NCBI RefSeq assembly: GCF_050107595.1 | Contig: NZ_JBNILH010000004.1 | Location: 372,001 to 436,000 of the forward strand | Origin: Bacillus_AB infantis_C | GTDB taxonomy: Bacteria > Bacillota > Bacilli > Bacillales > Cytobacillaceae | DNA: 64,000 nucleotides | Direction of reading: 5' to 3' | Shown: one piece after another, positions 43,325 through 52,409 of the stretch | How positions within the stretch are numbered: position 1 is the first letter of the stretch | Layout: the number at the start of each line of letters is the position of its first letter | The notes under the pieces: generated by a model | What the model saw: the letters and a program-made list of their open reading frames with translations, nothing else | Databases searched by the model: none | Told to the model about the DNA's origin: nothing | Program-made: the position numbers and the translations under genes

Positions 43325-43738
43325 TTGGATGCTAAAACAGAACAAATCATTGTTGATGTGCTGGTAGAGAGGCTCTCTCCATTCTTGATTTTTCTATTTG
43401 GATCTTTCGCTAAAGGAACAGCCCATCAGGGAAGCGACATTGACATTGGTTTTCTTAGAGATGGTCTACATTCAGACCTGGACAGCTATGACCTCTTTCT
43501 TCTCTCGCAGGAGATTGCCGCTAAAATCGGCAAGGAAGTTGATTTGGTTGATCTCCATAAAGCAAGCACGGTATTTCAAGCTCAAATCCTCCATACCGGA
43601 AAAATCATTTATTGTAATGCTGAAGATAAAAAAGCACGATTTGAAATGGTTGTTTTAAAAAAGTACGCAAAGCTGAATGAAGAGCGCTCGCCTATATTGA
43701 AGAAAATCCATGAAAGCGGGATAATCTATGAAAAATGA
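43325..43738 (+). CDS. mntA: MntA-type nucleotidyltransferase antitoxin
   Basis: 137 residues. Minimal nucleotidyltransferase with GS(x10)DxD: G26-S27 then D38 and D40 (FGSFAKG...GSDIDIG) and a third acidic residue in EVDLVDL. In type VII toxin-antitoxin pairs MntA transfers AMP to a tyrosine of HepT and so silences it. Start chosen as TTG 43325 because GGAGGG (43313-43318) lies 6 nt upstream; the ATG at 43298 overlaps a -10-like TATAAT and has no ribosome site. Overlaps hepT by 11 bp. Confidence 0.88.
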   Translation: MDAKTEQIIVDVLVERLSPFLIFLFGSFAKGTAHQGSDIDIGFLRDGLHSDLDSYDLFLLSQEIAAKIGKEVDLVDLHKASTVFQAQILHTGKIIYCNAEDKKARFEMVVLKKYAKLNEERSPILKKIHESGIIYEK

Positions 43739-44132
43739 TATTGTTTTAAATAAAATCAGCATGATTGAACGCTGCCTTCAGAGAGTGAATGAAGAATACG
43801 AAGGCAAACCAGCCAATCTGCAGAATTTCACGAAACAGGACTCTATCGTCCTTAATCTTCAAAGAGCCTGTGAAGCAAGCATTGATTTAGCGATGCATAT
43901 AGTAGCTGAAGAAAAACTGGGACTGCCTCAAAACAGCCGTGATGCCTTCTCTTTAATTGAAGAAAGCGGAATCATTAATGCTCCCCTTTCTGTCAAAATG
44001 AAAGCAATGATTGGCTTTCGCAATATAGCGGTACATGATTACCAGGAAATCAATTTAGTGATCCTGCAAAAAATACTTGAGAATCATTTAGATGATTTTC
44101 TAGAATATACCTCAGCTATCTTAAGGTATTGA
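43728..44132 (+). CDS. hepT: HEPN toxin HepT
   Basis: 134 residues, all-helical HEPN domain. The RNase motif R-x4-H with the modifiable tyrosine is complete: R98, H103 and Y105 in FRNIAVHDY. HEPN toxins cut RNA; the tyrosine is the AMPylation target of MntA. All key residues are present, so the pair looks functional. A strong terminator follows within 35 bp. Confidence 0.9.
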   Translation: MKNDIVLNKISMIERCLQRVNEEYEGKPANLQNFTKQDSIVLNLQRACEASIDLAMHIVAEEKLGLPQNSRDAFSLIEESGIINAPLSVKMKAMIGFRNIAVHDYQEINLVILQKILENHLDDFLEYTSAILRY

Positions 44133-44163
44133 AGAAGAATATCAGTTTTCTATTTGAATAATA

Positions 44164-44201
44164 AAAAGCGCACAGCTCCAAGGAGACGTGCGCTTTTTTT
44201 T
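44164..44201 (+). terminator. Terminator after mntA-hepT
   Basis: AAAAGCGCAC / GTGCGCTTTT with a 14-nt loop and eight T. Confidence 0.88.
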
Positions 44202-44211
44202 ACTTCTATCA

Positions 44212-44239
44212 GAGCCAGGGGGTCTGGTCCCCTGGCTCA
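44212..44239. repeat. Family B palindromic repeat, single copy
   Basis: GAGCCAGGGGGTCTGGTCC followed by CCTGGCTC. Followed 30 bp later by a different short inverted repeat GGGACAGG...CTGTCCC (44269-44287). Confidence 0.75.
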
Positions 44240-44355
44240 CTTCCGCAAAGGCTTTGCTGTGGAACGAAGGGACAGGGTTCCTGTCCCATAGAACGGGAGA
44301 GACAGACATGAATAAAACGCGTGTTATGCTTGCCTTCTGGGGCTTAAGGGGTAAT

Positions 44356-44373
44356 TAATCAAACGTTTGATTA
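44356..44373. repeat. Family C palindrome, copy 1
   Basis: TAATCAAACGTTTGATTA, a perfect 18-bp palindrome. Near-identical copies at 46075-46094 and 52779-52798. Either a scattered operator or the edge of a repeat element. Confidence 0.7.
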
Positions 44374-44504
44374 GTTTTTTATGGCTAACCGGACTCTGTT
44401 TAAAGCAGGCCGGAGAATGAATTAAGCAGAAATTTAACAAGAAATGTTTAGTTAACCATATGTATAGTGTGAGGATCTATTGATAACTGGGGGATTTATA
44501 GGAG

Positions 44505-44750
44505 ATGAAATGGGGGCAAATAAGAAGAATGGGAAAACAAATATTTGTGCGGATGTACAGTCTGGCCATCTCCATTCCACTTGTACTTGATTACTATATC
44601 ATTAAATTCCTCCTTGATTCATTTCGATTAGTATTGCATTCACTGATATGGATGGTATGGGCAGTTTGTTTGTTATTGGGGGCAGCCCTTGCTATCTATG
44701 TTTGGAACAGAATGGAAAGAGACTGGGTTAAAGATCCTCCCATCATTTAA
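44505..44750 (+). CDS. Small membrane protein
   Basis: 81 residues with two membrane segments (about 17-36 and 45-67) and charged ends. No family recognised. Start uncertain: ATG at 44505 touches GGAG directly; ATG at 44529 is an alternative. Lies between family C copy 1 and a decayed HRDC fragment. Confidence 0.5.
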   Translation: MKWGQIRRMGKQIFVRMYSLAISIPLVLDYYIIKFLLDSFRLVLHSLIWMVWAVCLLLGAALAIYVWNRMERDWVKDPPII

Positions 44751-44833
44751 CGGGACAGCGAACATATCCTTCTGTCCGAAAAAAACTGCCAGCGAGAATT
44801 CGCCTGCCTGTTAGAACAAGTCATTCCAAAAAA

Positions 44834-44995
44834 CTGAATGTAAAAGCTTACTACATTTTTACTAACAATACATTAGAATCCATTCTAATTAAGAAGCCTG
44901 CTACTATTGGGGAACTTTTAAAAACAGAAGGCATTGGGCCTAAAAAAGCTGGGGAATTTGGAGAGGAACTCTTAGATATAATAAAGAGGATCTAA
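44834..44995 (+). pseudogene. Remnant of an HRDC-domain protein
   Basis: The frame ending at the TAA 44993-44995 reads LNVKAYYIFTNNTLES, then KKPATIGELLKTEGIG and GEELLDIIKRI, the C-terminal half of an HRDC (RecQ/RNase D C-terminal) nucleic-acid-binding domain. No start codon or ribosome site precedes it, and similarity fades upstream into a different frame (ILLSEKNCQ), suggesting a frameshift and 5' loss. The parent was probably a helicase or nuclease. Confidence 0.6.
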
Positions 44996-45171
44996 ATAGT
45001 CGGGAAGCTTTTCTGAAAAGCGGGATGCATTTTTAATAGCCCTTCATCCCTTTTTAGAACAAGATTTTTTCAGCGGTGGCTAAAACCATTAAAAATAACA
45101 GGTTTACCTGCCTTCATCAGTGGTAAAAACTGAGTTGAGGCTTATTTTAGGATTGAGGGGTACAAATAAAT

Positions 45172-46068
45172 ATGAATTCAAATGCTTTTACGTACAGCAA
45201 GTTCATGAATTTCGACGAAGCGGCAGACAGCATACTAAGAATGATGAGCAGGATTTTAAATATAAATACTCTTTTCATTGCCAAAAATGATCAGAGGACA
45301 AATGAGATCGTCAAGGTTGTCAACCATGAGGATGTATTGCTAAGCGAAGGAGATACGCTTCCTTTTGAGGAGACCTTTTGCAAGCTGAGTGTGGATTACG
45401 GCAAGAAGGTCCTGTTCATTCCTGATATTACAAAAAGCGATCTCACAAACGCGCTGAATGTCACTAGGAATTTAGGAAGCGGCAGCTTTATAGGCCTTCC
45501 TATTTTTTATGAGGATGGGAGAAATTACGGAACCATTTGCGGACTGGATACGGAAACCTTTGAACTCACTGAAGAACATGTGGATCTTTTCGAGACCATG
45601 AGCTCGCTGCTCTCCTATGTACTGGAACTTGATGATGCGAACAGGCAGATTCAAACATTGTCAGCACCGCTCGTGCCGATTACTACAGGAGTCGCCATCC
45701 TTCCGATCATTGGCAATATCAATGAATTCCGGCTGGAGACCATCATAGAATTGGCCCTCACCAAGAGCGAAAGCCTGTCACTGGAATATTTAATTATTGA
45801 TCTCTCAGGGATTCTCCAAATCAACGATATGGTGAGCTCATCCCTTTTAAAAGTTGCCAATATGCTGAGCCTGATAGGCGTAACCCCAATACTTACCGGT
45901 ATCAGGCCGGACTTGGCGTTAAACGCAATCAGCACAAATACAGATTTAAAATCAGTTAAAACTGAGGCCAGCCTGGAAAGTGCTTTGAAGACGATTGGTT
46001 TTACACTGAGCAGAGACGGAGGAAAAGATGGAGGGACAGGCTCTGATTCCCGCTCCCTTTTTAGGTGA
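45172..46068 (+). CDS. GAF-STAS stressosome-like protein (RsbR family)
   Basis: 298 residues. N-terminal GAF sensor domain (about 15-150; LGSGSFIGLPIFYEDGRNYGT in two blocks) and C-terminal STAS domain (about 165-285) with IIDLSGILQINDMVSSSLLK and LIGVTPILTGIRPDLA. This is the architecture of RsbR-type stressosome subunits, in which a conserved Thr or Ser of the STAS domain is phosphorylated by RsbT. No rsbS, rsbT or sigB gene lies nearby, so it is an orphan co-antagonist or an independent sensor. GAGGGG lies about 11 nt before the ATG. Confidence 0.85.
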   Translation: MNSNAFTYSKFMNFDEAADSILRMMSRILNINTLFIAKNDQRTNEIVKVVNHEDVLLSEGDTLPFEETFCKLSVDYGKKVLFIPDITKSDLTNALNVTRNLGSGSFIGLPIFYEDGRNYGTICGLDTETFELTEEHVDLFETMSSLLSYVLELDDANRQIQTLSAPLVPITTGVAILPIIGNINEFRLETIIELALTKSESLSLEYLIIDLSGILQINDMVSSSLLKVANMLSLIGVTPILTGIRPDLALNAISTNTDLKSVKTEASLESALKTIGFTLSRDGGKDGGTGSDSRSLFR

Positions 46069-46074
46069 GATTTA

Positions 46075-46094
46075 TTAATCAAACGATTGATTAA
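46075..46094. repeat. Family C palindrome, copy 2
   Basis: TTAATCAAACGATTGATTAA, starting 6 bp after the GAF-STAS stop. Followed by GGGACAG/CTGTCCC (46114-46132) and, at 46189-46201, GGTGCCTGCCACC. Confidence 0.7.
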
Positions 46095-46200
46095 ATGCTC
46101 TGGAAGCTAGAGAGGGACAGTAAATCTGTCCCCTCCTGCTCCAGCAGCAAACTTATGAAACATTGCTGTGAAACAAGATTTTTTAAGTGGTGCCTGCCAC

Positions 46201-47391
46201 CTAAAGCGATATCTTCTCCACAACGCCCTCAATTACCGCTTCCATATTCGCCTTCCCGTTGTACCAAACATACATAACGGTTTTCCCTTTAGAAGCAAAT
46301 ACCTTTTTAATACCCTCGTCCTCATAAACAATCAATTCATCCAAAGCAGGATGCTTTTTTTGCACGAACTCTTTCATACTATCTTCATACCTGTATCTTT
46401 TTACTAAATCAGAAAGAAGATTATCCGCGAGATCAGCTATGCTGAGCTGATAGACCTGTGTTTGAATGGAAGGTGAATATCTGCCGCTTCCATCATCCCA
46501 CTTCTCTCCAATGACTTCTCCGTTTTCATCTGTTTCATATTGTACGGGTGCCAATGGACTCCATTCATAAGAAAGGCGGTTGCTCCAATCCACATTGTCA
46601 TCTACATATACGGGCTCTGGCCGAATCAAGTCCGGATTCTGTTCTATGTCTGCTAATCTCACAATCGGCAGGTCTATGTTTCCTTCAGGCAAGGTTTTGG
46701 TATCCATTCTAGAAAGCTGTACGAATGATAGAGCAGCAGTGGAACCGGCTGTTACTATAAAAAGCAAGGCAATCGCCGTATTCCGGCGGAAGCGCTTCTT
46801 CCACGGAGCATGGTGGTCGATCGGTTTTCCTTCGGCCAGTTTTTTCCGCAGCGACCGAATAGAAATCGCCGCCTGGAGGGAATTGTATGCCGAGTATCCG
46901 AGGATGATAGTTAGAATTGTTTGTGTAAGCACATTGCCCTCCACCATCATCAAAGTTGGTGTTCCGTCGAGGAACCATATAGAAGCCAGCATCCCAAACG
47001 TCAGCAGTATCATAATCGTGACGGTCCAGGCAGTCTGAGCATACTTTTCGTCCAGTGCCTTTAATGTGTATGACTGCTCGGCTGGATCTGTATGGAGCTC
47101 AGGTGCATGAAGCTCAGCCGGTGAGGAAAAGACATGAAAATAACTGTAGCTTGTGACATAATTCCATCCGCTTTCAGCATACATCTCGACTTGTTCATTG
47201 GAGATTTCCTTACTGAATGATACATCAATTCTGTACTTCATCTTCTTCGGCTCACCTTTGACAAACTTAGCAAACCGACTCCCCATCTTTTTAAGGAAAA
47301 GCCCTTCTGCTGCCATGTCTGCGAACCAGCTTTCATGCTCCCCGATTCGCCAATAGTCCTCGGGCCGGAGTTTGCGTACAATTTTACCCAT
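46201..47391 (-). CDS. DUF2812 membrane protein
   Basis: 396 residues. The N-terminal ~110 residues (WFADMAAEGLFL, KYRIDVSF, ESGWNYV) form the DUF2812 domain. Three hydrophobic segments follow (about 121-143, 155-172, 208-226) and an extracytoplasmic C-terminal part. DUF2812 proteins are nearly always paired with a PadR repressor gene, as here, where they overlap by 8 bp. Function unknown; membrane stress sensing has been suggested for the class. Confidence 0.8.
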   Translation of the reverse strand: MGKIVRKLRPEDYWRIGEHESWFADMAAEGLFLKKMGSRFAKFVKGEPKKMKYRIDVSFSKEISNEQVEMYAESGWNYVTSYSYFHVFSSPAELHAPELHTDPAEQSYTLKALDEKYAQTAWTVTIMILLTFGMLASIWFLDGTPTLMMVEGNVLTQTILTIILGYSAYNSLQAAISIRSLRKKLAEGKPIDHHAPWKKRFRRNTAIALLFIVTAGSTAALSFVQLSRMDTKTLPEGNIDLPIVRLADIEQNPDLIRPEPVYVDDNVDWSNRLSYEWSPLAPVQYETDENGEVIGEKWDDGSGRYSPSIQTQVYQLSIADLADNLLSDLVKRYRYEDSMKEFVQKKHPALDELIVYEDEGIKKVFASKGKTVMYVWYNGKANMEAVIEGVVEKISL

Positions 47392-47704
47392 TCCCCTCTC
47401 CCTCCTCTAAAATCCTGCTGTCTTCAATCAGGGCTTTTAACCGGCCGTACTCTGCACGCAGTGCCTGTTCACCATCAGTTGTAATGTTGTAGGTCTTCCT
47501 TCTGCCATCATTTTCAGCCAGGGAAATGAGTCCGTCTTTTTGCATACGTGAAAGCACTCCATAAAGTGTGCCCGGTCCCATGTTCACTCGGCCGTGTGAA
47601 ACTTCAGTGATGGCATGCATCAGCTGGTAGCCATGGTTGGGACGCATGAGTGCAAGGAGTACATAGTACATGGCCTCGGTCATTGGGCCTCCGTGGTATG
47701 CCAT
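47384..47704 (-). CDS. PadR-family transcriptional regulator
   Basis: 106 residues. PadR winged HTH: MTEAMYYVLLALMRPNHGY, MGPGTLYGVLSRMQKDGLI and GRRKTYNITTDG are the family's conserved blocks. ATG at 47704 was chosen because AAGGG lies 8 nt upstream. Repressor of its own operon with the DUF2812 gene. CGATATATCG (47761-47770), within about 60 bp of the start, is a good operator candidate. Confidence 0.88.
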   Translation of the reverse strand: MAYHGGPMTEAMYYVLLALMRPNHGYQLMHAITEVSHGRVNMGPGTLYGVLSRMQKDGLISLAENDGRRKTYNITTDGEQALRAEYGRLKALIEDSRILEEGEGNG

Positions 47705-48163
47705 TGGTGGGTCCCTTCTTTCATTGTTGAGAATTTTTATGTTGATATTATTATGCAATGCGATATATCGTATAACATAACATTACAATATTGGAATTTT
47801 GTTGTAAATAGACTTAAGAGCTTTTTTGCAATCCATGGCCACTTTAAGAATTGGTGATTCCCTTTAATCATGTCAGCGTTATATTTAAGAAATCACTGAG
47901 GAGAAGTTTCACCTTTTCCTAACTCCAACAAACGGAAACCCAAAATTCAGCAATCAACTCCCACCATATAATCGGTCGTGCCACATCGGATCTTCCATAC
48001 CAGTTCACGTATAACACTAACTAATTGATAACCTATTTATTATATGGAAATAATTATTCAGTTTGTTTTAATACTGGAATTTACACGAGTTTAGCCACTC
48101 TCTTCTTTACGAATGTTACAATATGATTGCAAATGGATAATATTTTAGGGGGATCATTTTTAT
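47705..48163. other. Divergent promoter region with PadR operator candidate
   Basis: Between divergent genes. Contains the perfect palindrome CGATATATCG at 47761-47770 near the PadR start. 47800-48120 shows no frame or repeat. Confidence 0.4.
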
Positions 48164-49198
48164 ATGTTTGGCGTTATATTATTTTTAGCCTGGATTGTAT
48201 TTTCAGTGCTGTTTATTGTTTCACTGGTTAAGAAAAATGGGAAGGCCAAAAGAAACTTTCTAATTGGGCTTGCTTCATTTGTACTTTTTATTGTGGTGAT
48301 TTCTACACCCACTGAGACGGACTCTGATGCTGATGTTGCTGAAGAAGCCACTGCTGAAGAAACTGCTGCTAAAACTAAAGAGAAAAAGTCCGAGAAAAAA
48401 GCAGAACCTAAAGAAGAGCTTTTTGTAAAGCTCGAGTCCTCTGCATACAGCAAAGTAAAAGATGCGGTGACAATCAATCTTACAACCAACCTGCCCGAGA
48501 ACACAGAGATCTATGCCAGCTTCCGTGGCGAAGGTGAAACCGACTTCCCATTGGTTCCGGATAGCGGCAAAGTAAAAGATGGTAAGGTTCAAGTTATAAT
48601 TGGTGATTACGAAGATGAATATGATGGATCTGAATATGTCATCAATGGAACATATCCATTATCAGCAAGCTTTTCTGCGAGTGAAGAATTAGAAGCAAAT
48701 AAGCACTTATTTAAAGAACTTGGAGAATATGAAGAAGTCAACAAAAAATATGAGTTCAATGGCAACCTGAAAGAAACTGAAAAAGGTTATATGGTAGAGG
48801 ACATTTCACTTGGACAAATGGAAATTACAGATGCCTATACGCAAGAGCAAGTTGATAAGATGAAGCTTGAAAAGAAAAAACAAGAAGCCAAAACAATAGA
48901 TTTCAAGCAGCTTGATAAAAATCCAGACCGTTATACTGGTGAATATGTAAAGTACACGGGTGAAGTTATTCAGATCCTTGAAGGAAATGATATGACCAAC
49001 ATTCGCCTTGCCGTTACAAAAACTTCTTACGGCTACAATCCAGGAGATCTCATCTTCATAGAATATGAAGGCTACACAGATTTTGTCGAAGAAGATGTTG
49101 TTACAATTTATGGAGAGGTTTATGGTAAATACAGCTATGAATCACAGGCTGGTTATAGCATTTCTCTTCCTGGGATTGTTGCGGATATTATTGAATAG
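48164..49198 (+). CDS. Membrane-anchored protein with OB-fold-like C terminus
   Basis: 344 residues. Two N-terminal membrane segments (about 2-22 and 32-48), an A/E/K-rich linker (50-88), a beta-rich middle part (90-200) and a C-terminal domain (about 235-344) with DKNPDRYTGEYVKYTGEVIQI and a final beta strand set, which looks like the OB-fold domains found in Bacillus and phage lipoproteins. Not recognised beyond that. Followed by a clear terminator. Confidence 0.7.
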   Translation: MFGVILFLAWIVFSVLFIVSLVKKNGKAKRNFLIGLASFVLFIVVISTPTETDSDADVAEEATAEETAAKTKEKKSEKKAEPKEELFVKLESSAYSKVKDAVTINLTTNLPENTEIYASFRGEGETDFPLVPDSGKVKDGKVQVIIGDYEDEYDGSEYVINGTYPLSASFSASEELEANKHLFKELGEYEEVNKKYEFNGNLKETEKGYMVEDISLGQMEITDAYTQEQVDKMKLEKKKQEAKTIDFKQLDKNPDRYTGEYVKYTGEVIQILEGNDMTNIRLAVTKTSYGYNPGDLIFIEYEGYTDFVEEDVVTIYGEVYGKYSYESQAGYSISLPGIVADIIE

Positions 49199-49209
49199 TT
49201 GATTTAGTG

Positions 49210-49238
49210 GAGACCATAGGTAGTATGGTCTCTTTTTA
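49210..49238 (+). terminator. Terminator after the OB-fold-like protein
   Basis: GAGACCATA / TATGGTCTC with a 5-nt loop and TTTTT. Confidence 0.88.
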
Positions 49239-49311
49239 CTTACCATACTTCGCTTGTAAATATGGCTTTATTGTTCATGAATTTAACTCTTTTAACTGTT
49301 CATAGCCGCCA

Positions 49312-50193
49312 TCAGTTGTATGGAGATGGAACCCCTAATTCGTCATAATATAAAGTATCCGCGGCCATCAGTGCATCTATCTTGCTGTCGGGCCAGCCCG
49401 TGGTATCGTATTCCTTATACGGGTCGTAGACAAAGTCAGCCCCAAGTTCGGTTTTAATCTGATTTTCCATTTCCTTTCTCTGCTCAATAGTCAAAGCGTA
49501 TGGGCTGTCTTGATTGAATACCTGTTGTTCTTCCAACTTTTTATTAGCAGAATGGCCGAAATCACCGGTAAAAGCTTCAGTCGTTGACTCTTCTGTATCA
49601 ATTTCTTCCTCATTTTCTTGTTCATCTATCACAAAATCCATCTCTGGGTCATTTAAATAATCCATGGTCAAAGAGTTTTCTGACAGCAGCCAAAAAATAG
49701 AGGCTGATTTCTCTAAATCCATATACAATCCATCCATGATGGAAGAGGCAAAATGAGTATCCCCAAGGATAAATTGTTCATTCATAAGGTCATATGTGAC
49801 AAAAAGTCTCACTACATAATTAACCAATGCCTGTTCAGACTCCGAGTATCCATGCTCTGTAGGATTAATATCCTCCCCGAGGAGTACATCGTATTGATTC
49901 ACATAGTCTAGAATCATTTCATAGTCCTTAGTTTGCATGTTCCCTCGTTTGCTCCTGATTGGGGCGCCGTTTCGAATGCTGTCTGTAGTTTCCGCTATAA
50001 TATTTATAATGTCTTTACTTTCCCGTACAAGACTGGATTCTGAGTGGCCGTCTTTAGATAAGTGAGAATAAATATTATAGCCAATCATTCCATTAGCTCC
50101 CAATAAAGAAAGGATCAAGAAAACAAATAGGGATTTTTTAACCAAAGTTTCATCTACCTCCAACCTTGCAATGCCTCGGTGTACTGGCTTCAT
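49312..50193 (-). CDS. Unrecognised single-pass membrane protein
   Basis: 293 residues. One membrane segment (about 22-43) near the N terminus, then a helical extracellular part and an acidic stretch (EQENEEEIDTEE) before the C-terminal ~80 residues, which contain WPDSKIDALMAADTLYYDE. No domain recognised. Ribosome site before the ATG is weak, while TTGGAGG lies within the first codons and could serve a later TTG start about 16 codons in. Both leave the membrane segment intact. Confidence 0.6.
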   Translation of the reverse strand: MKPVHRGIARLEVDETLVKKSLFVFLILSLLGANGMIGYNIYSHLSKDGHSESSLVRESKDIINIIAETTDSIRNGAPIRSKRGNMQTKDYEMILDYVNQYDVLLGEDINPTEHGYSESEQALVNYVVRLFVTYDLMNEQFILGDTHFASSIMDGLYMDLEKSASIFWLLSENSLTMDYLNDPEMDFVIDEQENEEEIDTEESTTEAFTGDFGHSANKKLEEQQVFNQDSPYALTIEQRKEMENQIKTELGADFVYDPYKEYDTTGWPDSKIDALMAADTLYYDELGVPSPYN

Positions 50194-50541
50194 ATTGTTA
50201 TATCGTCAATTAATATATCGGATGTTCTTTCATTTCTTATAGAATTCTAATTTCGATATTGATCCAATTATAGCGAGTATGAAGTTAGGTATCTGCAGCA
50301 ACTCCAGATGATGCAATTACCTTGAAACTACTGATGCTGAATTATTGTGAAATAAAAAATTCATCAGAAGCCTATTTAATGGATTTTATTGTTTTACTTA
50401 ATGTTAGCCAATCTCATGCCCCACTCTTCACCGGATGTCAGGCACTCATTTAAATGTTTTATTTCCAATCCACCAACTGATATTCTTTTTATATAAGGAG
50501 AGTGAGTCAGCATTCACGCTGAAAAATTGGGAGGAATCAAA
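50194..50541. other. Gene-free stretch between divergent genes
   Basis: 348 bp, AT-rich; holds the promoter side of both neighbours and the ribosome site GGGAGG at 50529-50534. No repeat or conserved structure seen. Confidence 0.4.
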
Positions 50542-50928
50542 ATGATAGAATTCAAAATGAACGGCGAGCAAATGATTTTTGAAAATGAGAGGTATTGTAC
50601 AGAGATGCTTATTACCGGAAAAGGTGAGGGGCATGATCGCGGGGAGCCGAGACTTCGATGTGCGGTCGATATTACTGTTCGGGCTAAAGAAAATCTAAAC
50701 GAATTAAACCTTCGGGCAAATATCTACTGGGATGCAAAATATCCAAAAACCCACCCAATTTTTACGGGCGGCAGTCTGGTGAATTTTATAAAAGATCAAG
50801 GACATGATTATGAAGAATTCAAGGAATACTGGGATAAAGTTAAACGTTTGGCAGCCAATGTTTTCACAGATGAGGAAATTCTTGAGTATCAAAAAAAGAT
50901 GCAAGCAAACGGAGCTTTAGTTCAATAA
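50542..50928 (+). CDS. Unrecognised small soluble protein
   Basis: 128 residues, no signal peptide or membrane segment. ATG at 50542 follows GGGAGG by 7 nt. It has WDAKYPKTHPIFTGG in the middle and a helical C terminus. No family recognised. A strong terminator follows. Confidence 0.65.
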   Translation: MIEFKMNGEQMIFENERYCTEMLITGKGEGHDRGEPRLRCAVDITVRAKENLNELNLRANIYWDAKYPKTHPIFTGGSLVNFIKDQGHDYEEFKEYWDKVKRLAANVFTDEEILEYQKKMQANGALVQ

Positions 50929-50950
50929 ATAATTTCCGCTGCATAGCCAG

Positions 50951-50983
50951 AAAACTCGCACACTTCTAATGCGAGTTTTTTAT
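50951..50983 (+). terminator. Terminator
   Basis: AAAACTCGCA / TGCGAGTTTT with a 9-nt loop, then T run. Confidence 0.88.
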
Positions 50984-51049
50984 TATATTGAGTGAAAAAA
51001 AGCCGCTTACTCTTACTCTGCTCCAACATGCAGCGGATACGTAACCCTC

Positions 51050-51592
51050 TTACATCAACTCATAAAAAGACTCTTTCCCCAAATGCTGTGTGTACTCACG
51101 GACTAAACGTTCCAGCTGATCCGGTCCATCAAGGTAAATCCAGTCGTCAATACCGCCAATATAACAAAATCGTTCAACTTCGAAAGTACGCTCATCCCTG
51201 TCAATAAGAGTAAAGCGGAGCGATGTTTCATATTGTTTATACTTCTCCAGCACTGAATTTGGTACTGGGACAGCATCGAAGGAGTCGACTGCCTGATAGA
51301 TATAAACAGCATTCTTTTTCACATCAAGCTTAAAATCCTCAATGATGGAGTATTTCTTCATCCCCTCTTCAATCAGCCGGAGCTCGTCCGCTGTAATAGG
51401 CGAGATTGCCTGTTTTCTCAGATACAATTTCCCGTTTGGTTCTTCATAGATTTCATATCCTTCAGGGACATTCTCAATATCTGCTGCGCCTTCAGCCTTT
51501 TTTGAAAAATGGTAAGAGAGATTTCCTTTCTTCGTTAGCCGGCTGTACAAAAAGTACGTATCGTCTCTGAAATTTTTGACAGACAAAACCAT
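51050..51592 (-). CDS. Unrecognised soluble protein
   Basis: 180 residues, no export signal. ATG at 51592 with AAAGGTGG upstream. DTYFLYSRLTKKGNLSY at the N terminus and YIGGIDDWIYLDGP near the C terminus are its most distinctive parts. No family recognised. Confidence 0.65.
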   Translation of the reverse strand: MVLSVKNFRDDTYFLYSRLTKKGNLSYHFSKKAEGAADIENVPEGYEIYEEPNGKLYLRKQAISPITADELRLIEEGMKKYSIIEDFKLDVKKNAVYIYQAVDSFDAVPVPNSVLEKYKQYETSLRFTLIDRDERTFEVERFCYIGGIDDWIYLDGPDQLERLVREYTQHLGKESFYELM

Positions 51593-51744
51593 ATGATTTC
51601 CACCTTTCAGCATGGCAATCTTTCACCTGCAGAATACCACAGTGAGATTGACTTGTGAACATTATAAAATCGATATCACTCATAACAAATTTAACCGCTC
51701 TATCTTAAAAGCCCTTTCTCTCTATGACAGAGAGCCAACTCCCG

Positions 51745-52245
51745 CTACTCATCAACCAAATCCGTTTCAAAAAAAGGATCAACCCCAATTTCTCTAAGGA
51801 AGTACTTAATTGGAGTATGTTTGTGTAAATAATCTCTATTAGGAATCAACACATCCCTTTTCAAACGCCCATACAGTACCCTACTAATCTCCAGAGTGGA
51901 ATCTGCATACTTTTGACTATTTACCTCTTCAATTTTGATCAAAAAAGAGATGATATATTCGTACATGACCGGAAAGTCTTTTTGTATGTGCTGATGGTTT
52001 TCCGTAAAAGCTTTGATGTACTCCTCTAATAATTGTGGCTGGCCTAAAAAAGGAAAACGGCAAAGACTATGCCAATTCCCCAAATATACTGTAAAAACCG
52101 CTATGCTATATCGACGGGTTTCCTTTTCGGCAGCATCAAAATAATTGTAGTATGCTTCTTCCTCGAAAATTTGACCTGTATCAAAATATCCGATTTCTAT
52201 GCCTTTAAGCCCTCTTTTAACCTTTTGGATGATCCCATTCGACAA
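51745..52245 (-). CDS. Unrecognised soluble protein
   Basis: 166 residues, mostly helical, no export signal. TTG start with GGAGG 7 nt upstream. It contains aromatic-rich segments (EEEAYYNYFDAAEK, YLGNWHSLCRFPFLG). Could be an immunity-type protein by size and composition, but no motif proves this. Confidence 0.6.
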   Translation of the reverse strand: MSNGIIQKVKRGLKGIEIGYFDTGQIFEEEAYYNYFDAAEKETRRYSIAVFTVYLGNWHSLCRFPFLGQPQLLEEYIKAFTENHQHIQKDFPVMYEYIISFLIKIEEVNSQKYADSTLEISRVLYGRLKRDVLIPNRDYLHKHTPIKYFLREIGVDPFFETDLVDE

Positions 52246-52409
52246 AGATATTCCTCCAAACCAGATGCTATTTGTTCATAAAACCGTATAGTTATTCTTA
52301 TTCTTATTTATACAGGAAAGCATTACTCCCACCCACCACCTTCCACCAGCTCAACCTTACCTGGCATCAGTCTTTGAAGGGAGTTTATATCCGAAAAGCC
52401 TTTTATCAT

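Noticed and set aside
44269..44287. Terminator at GGGACAGGGTTCCTGTCCC
   Set aside because: Perfect short inverted repeat but no T run; similar GGGACAG/CTGTCCC at 46114-46132 suggests a repeat piece instead.
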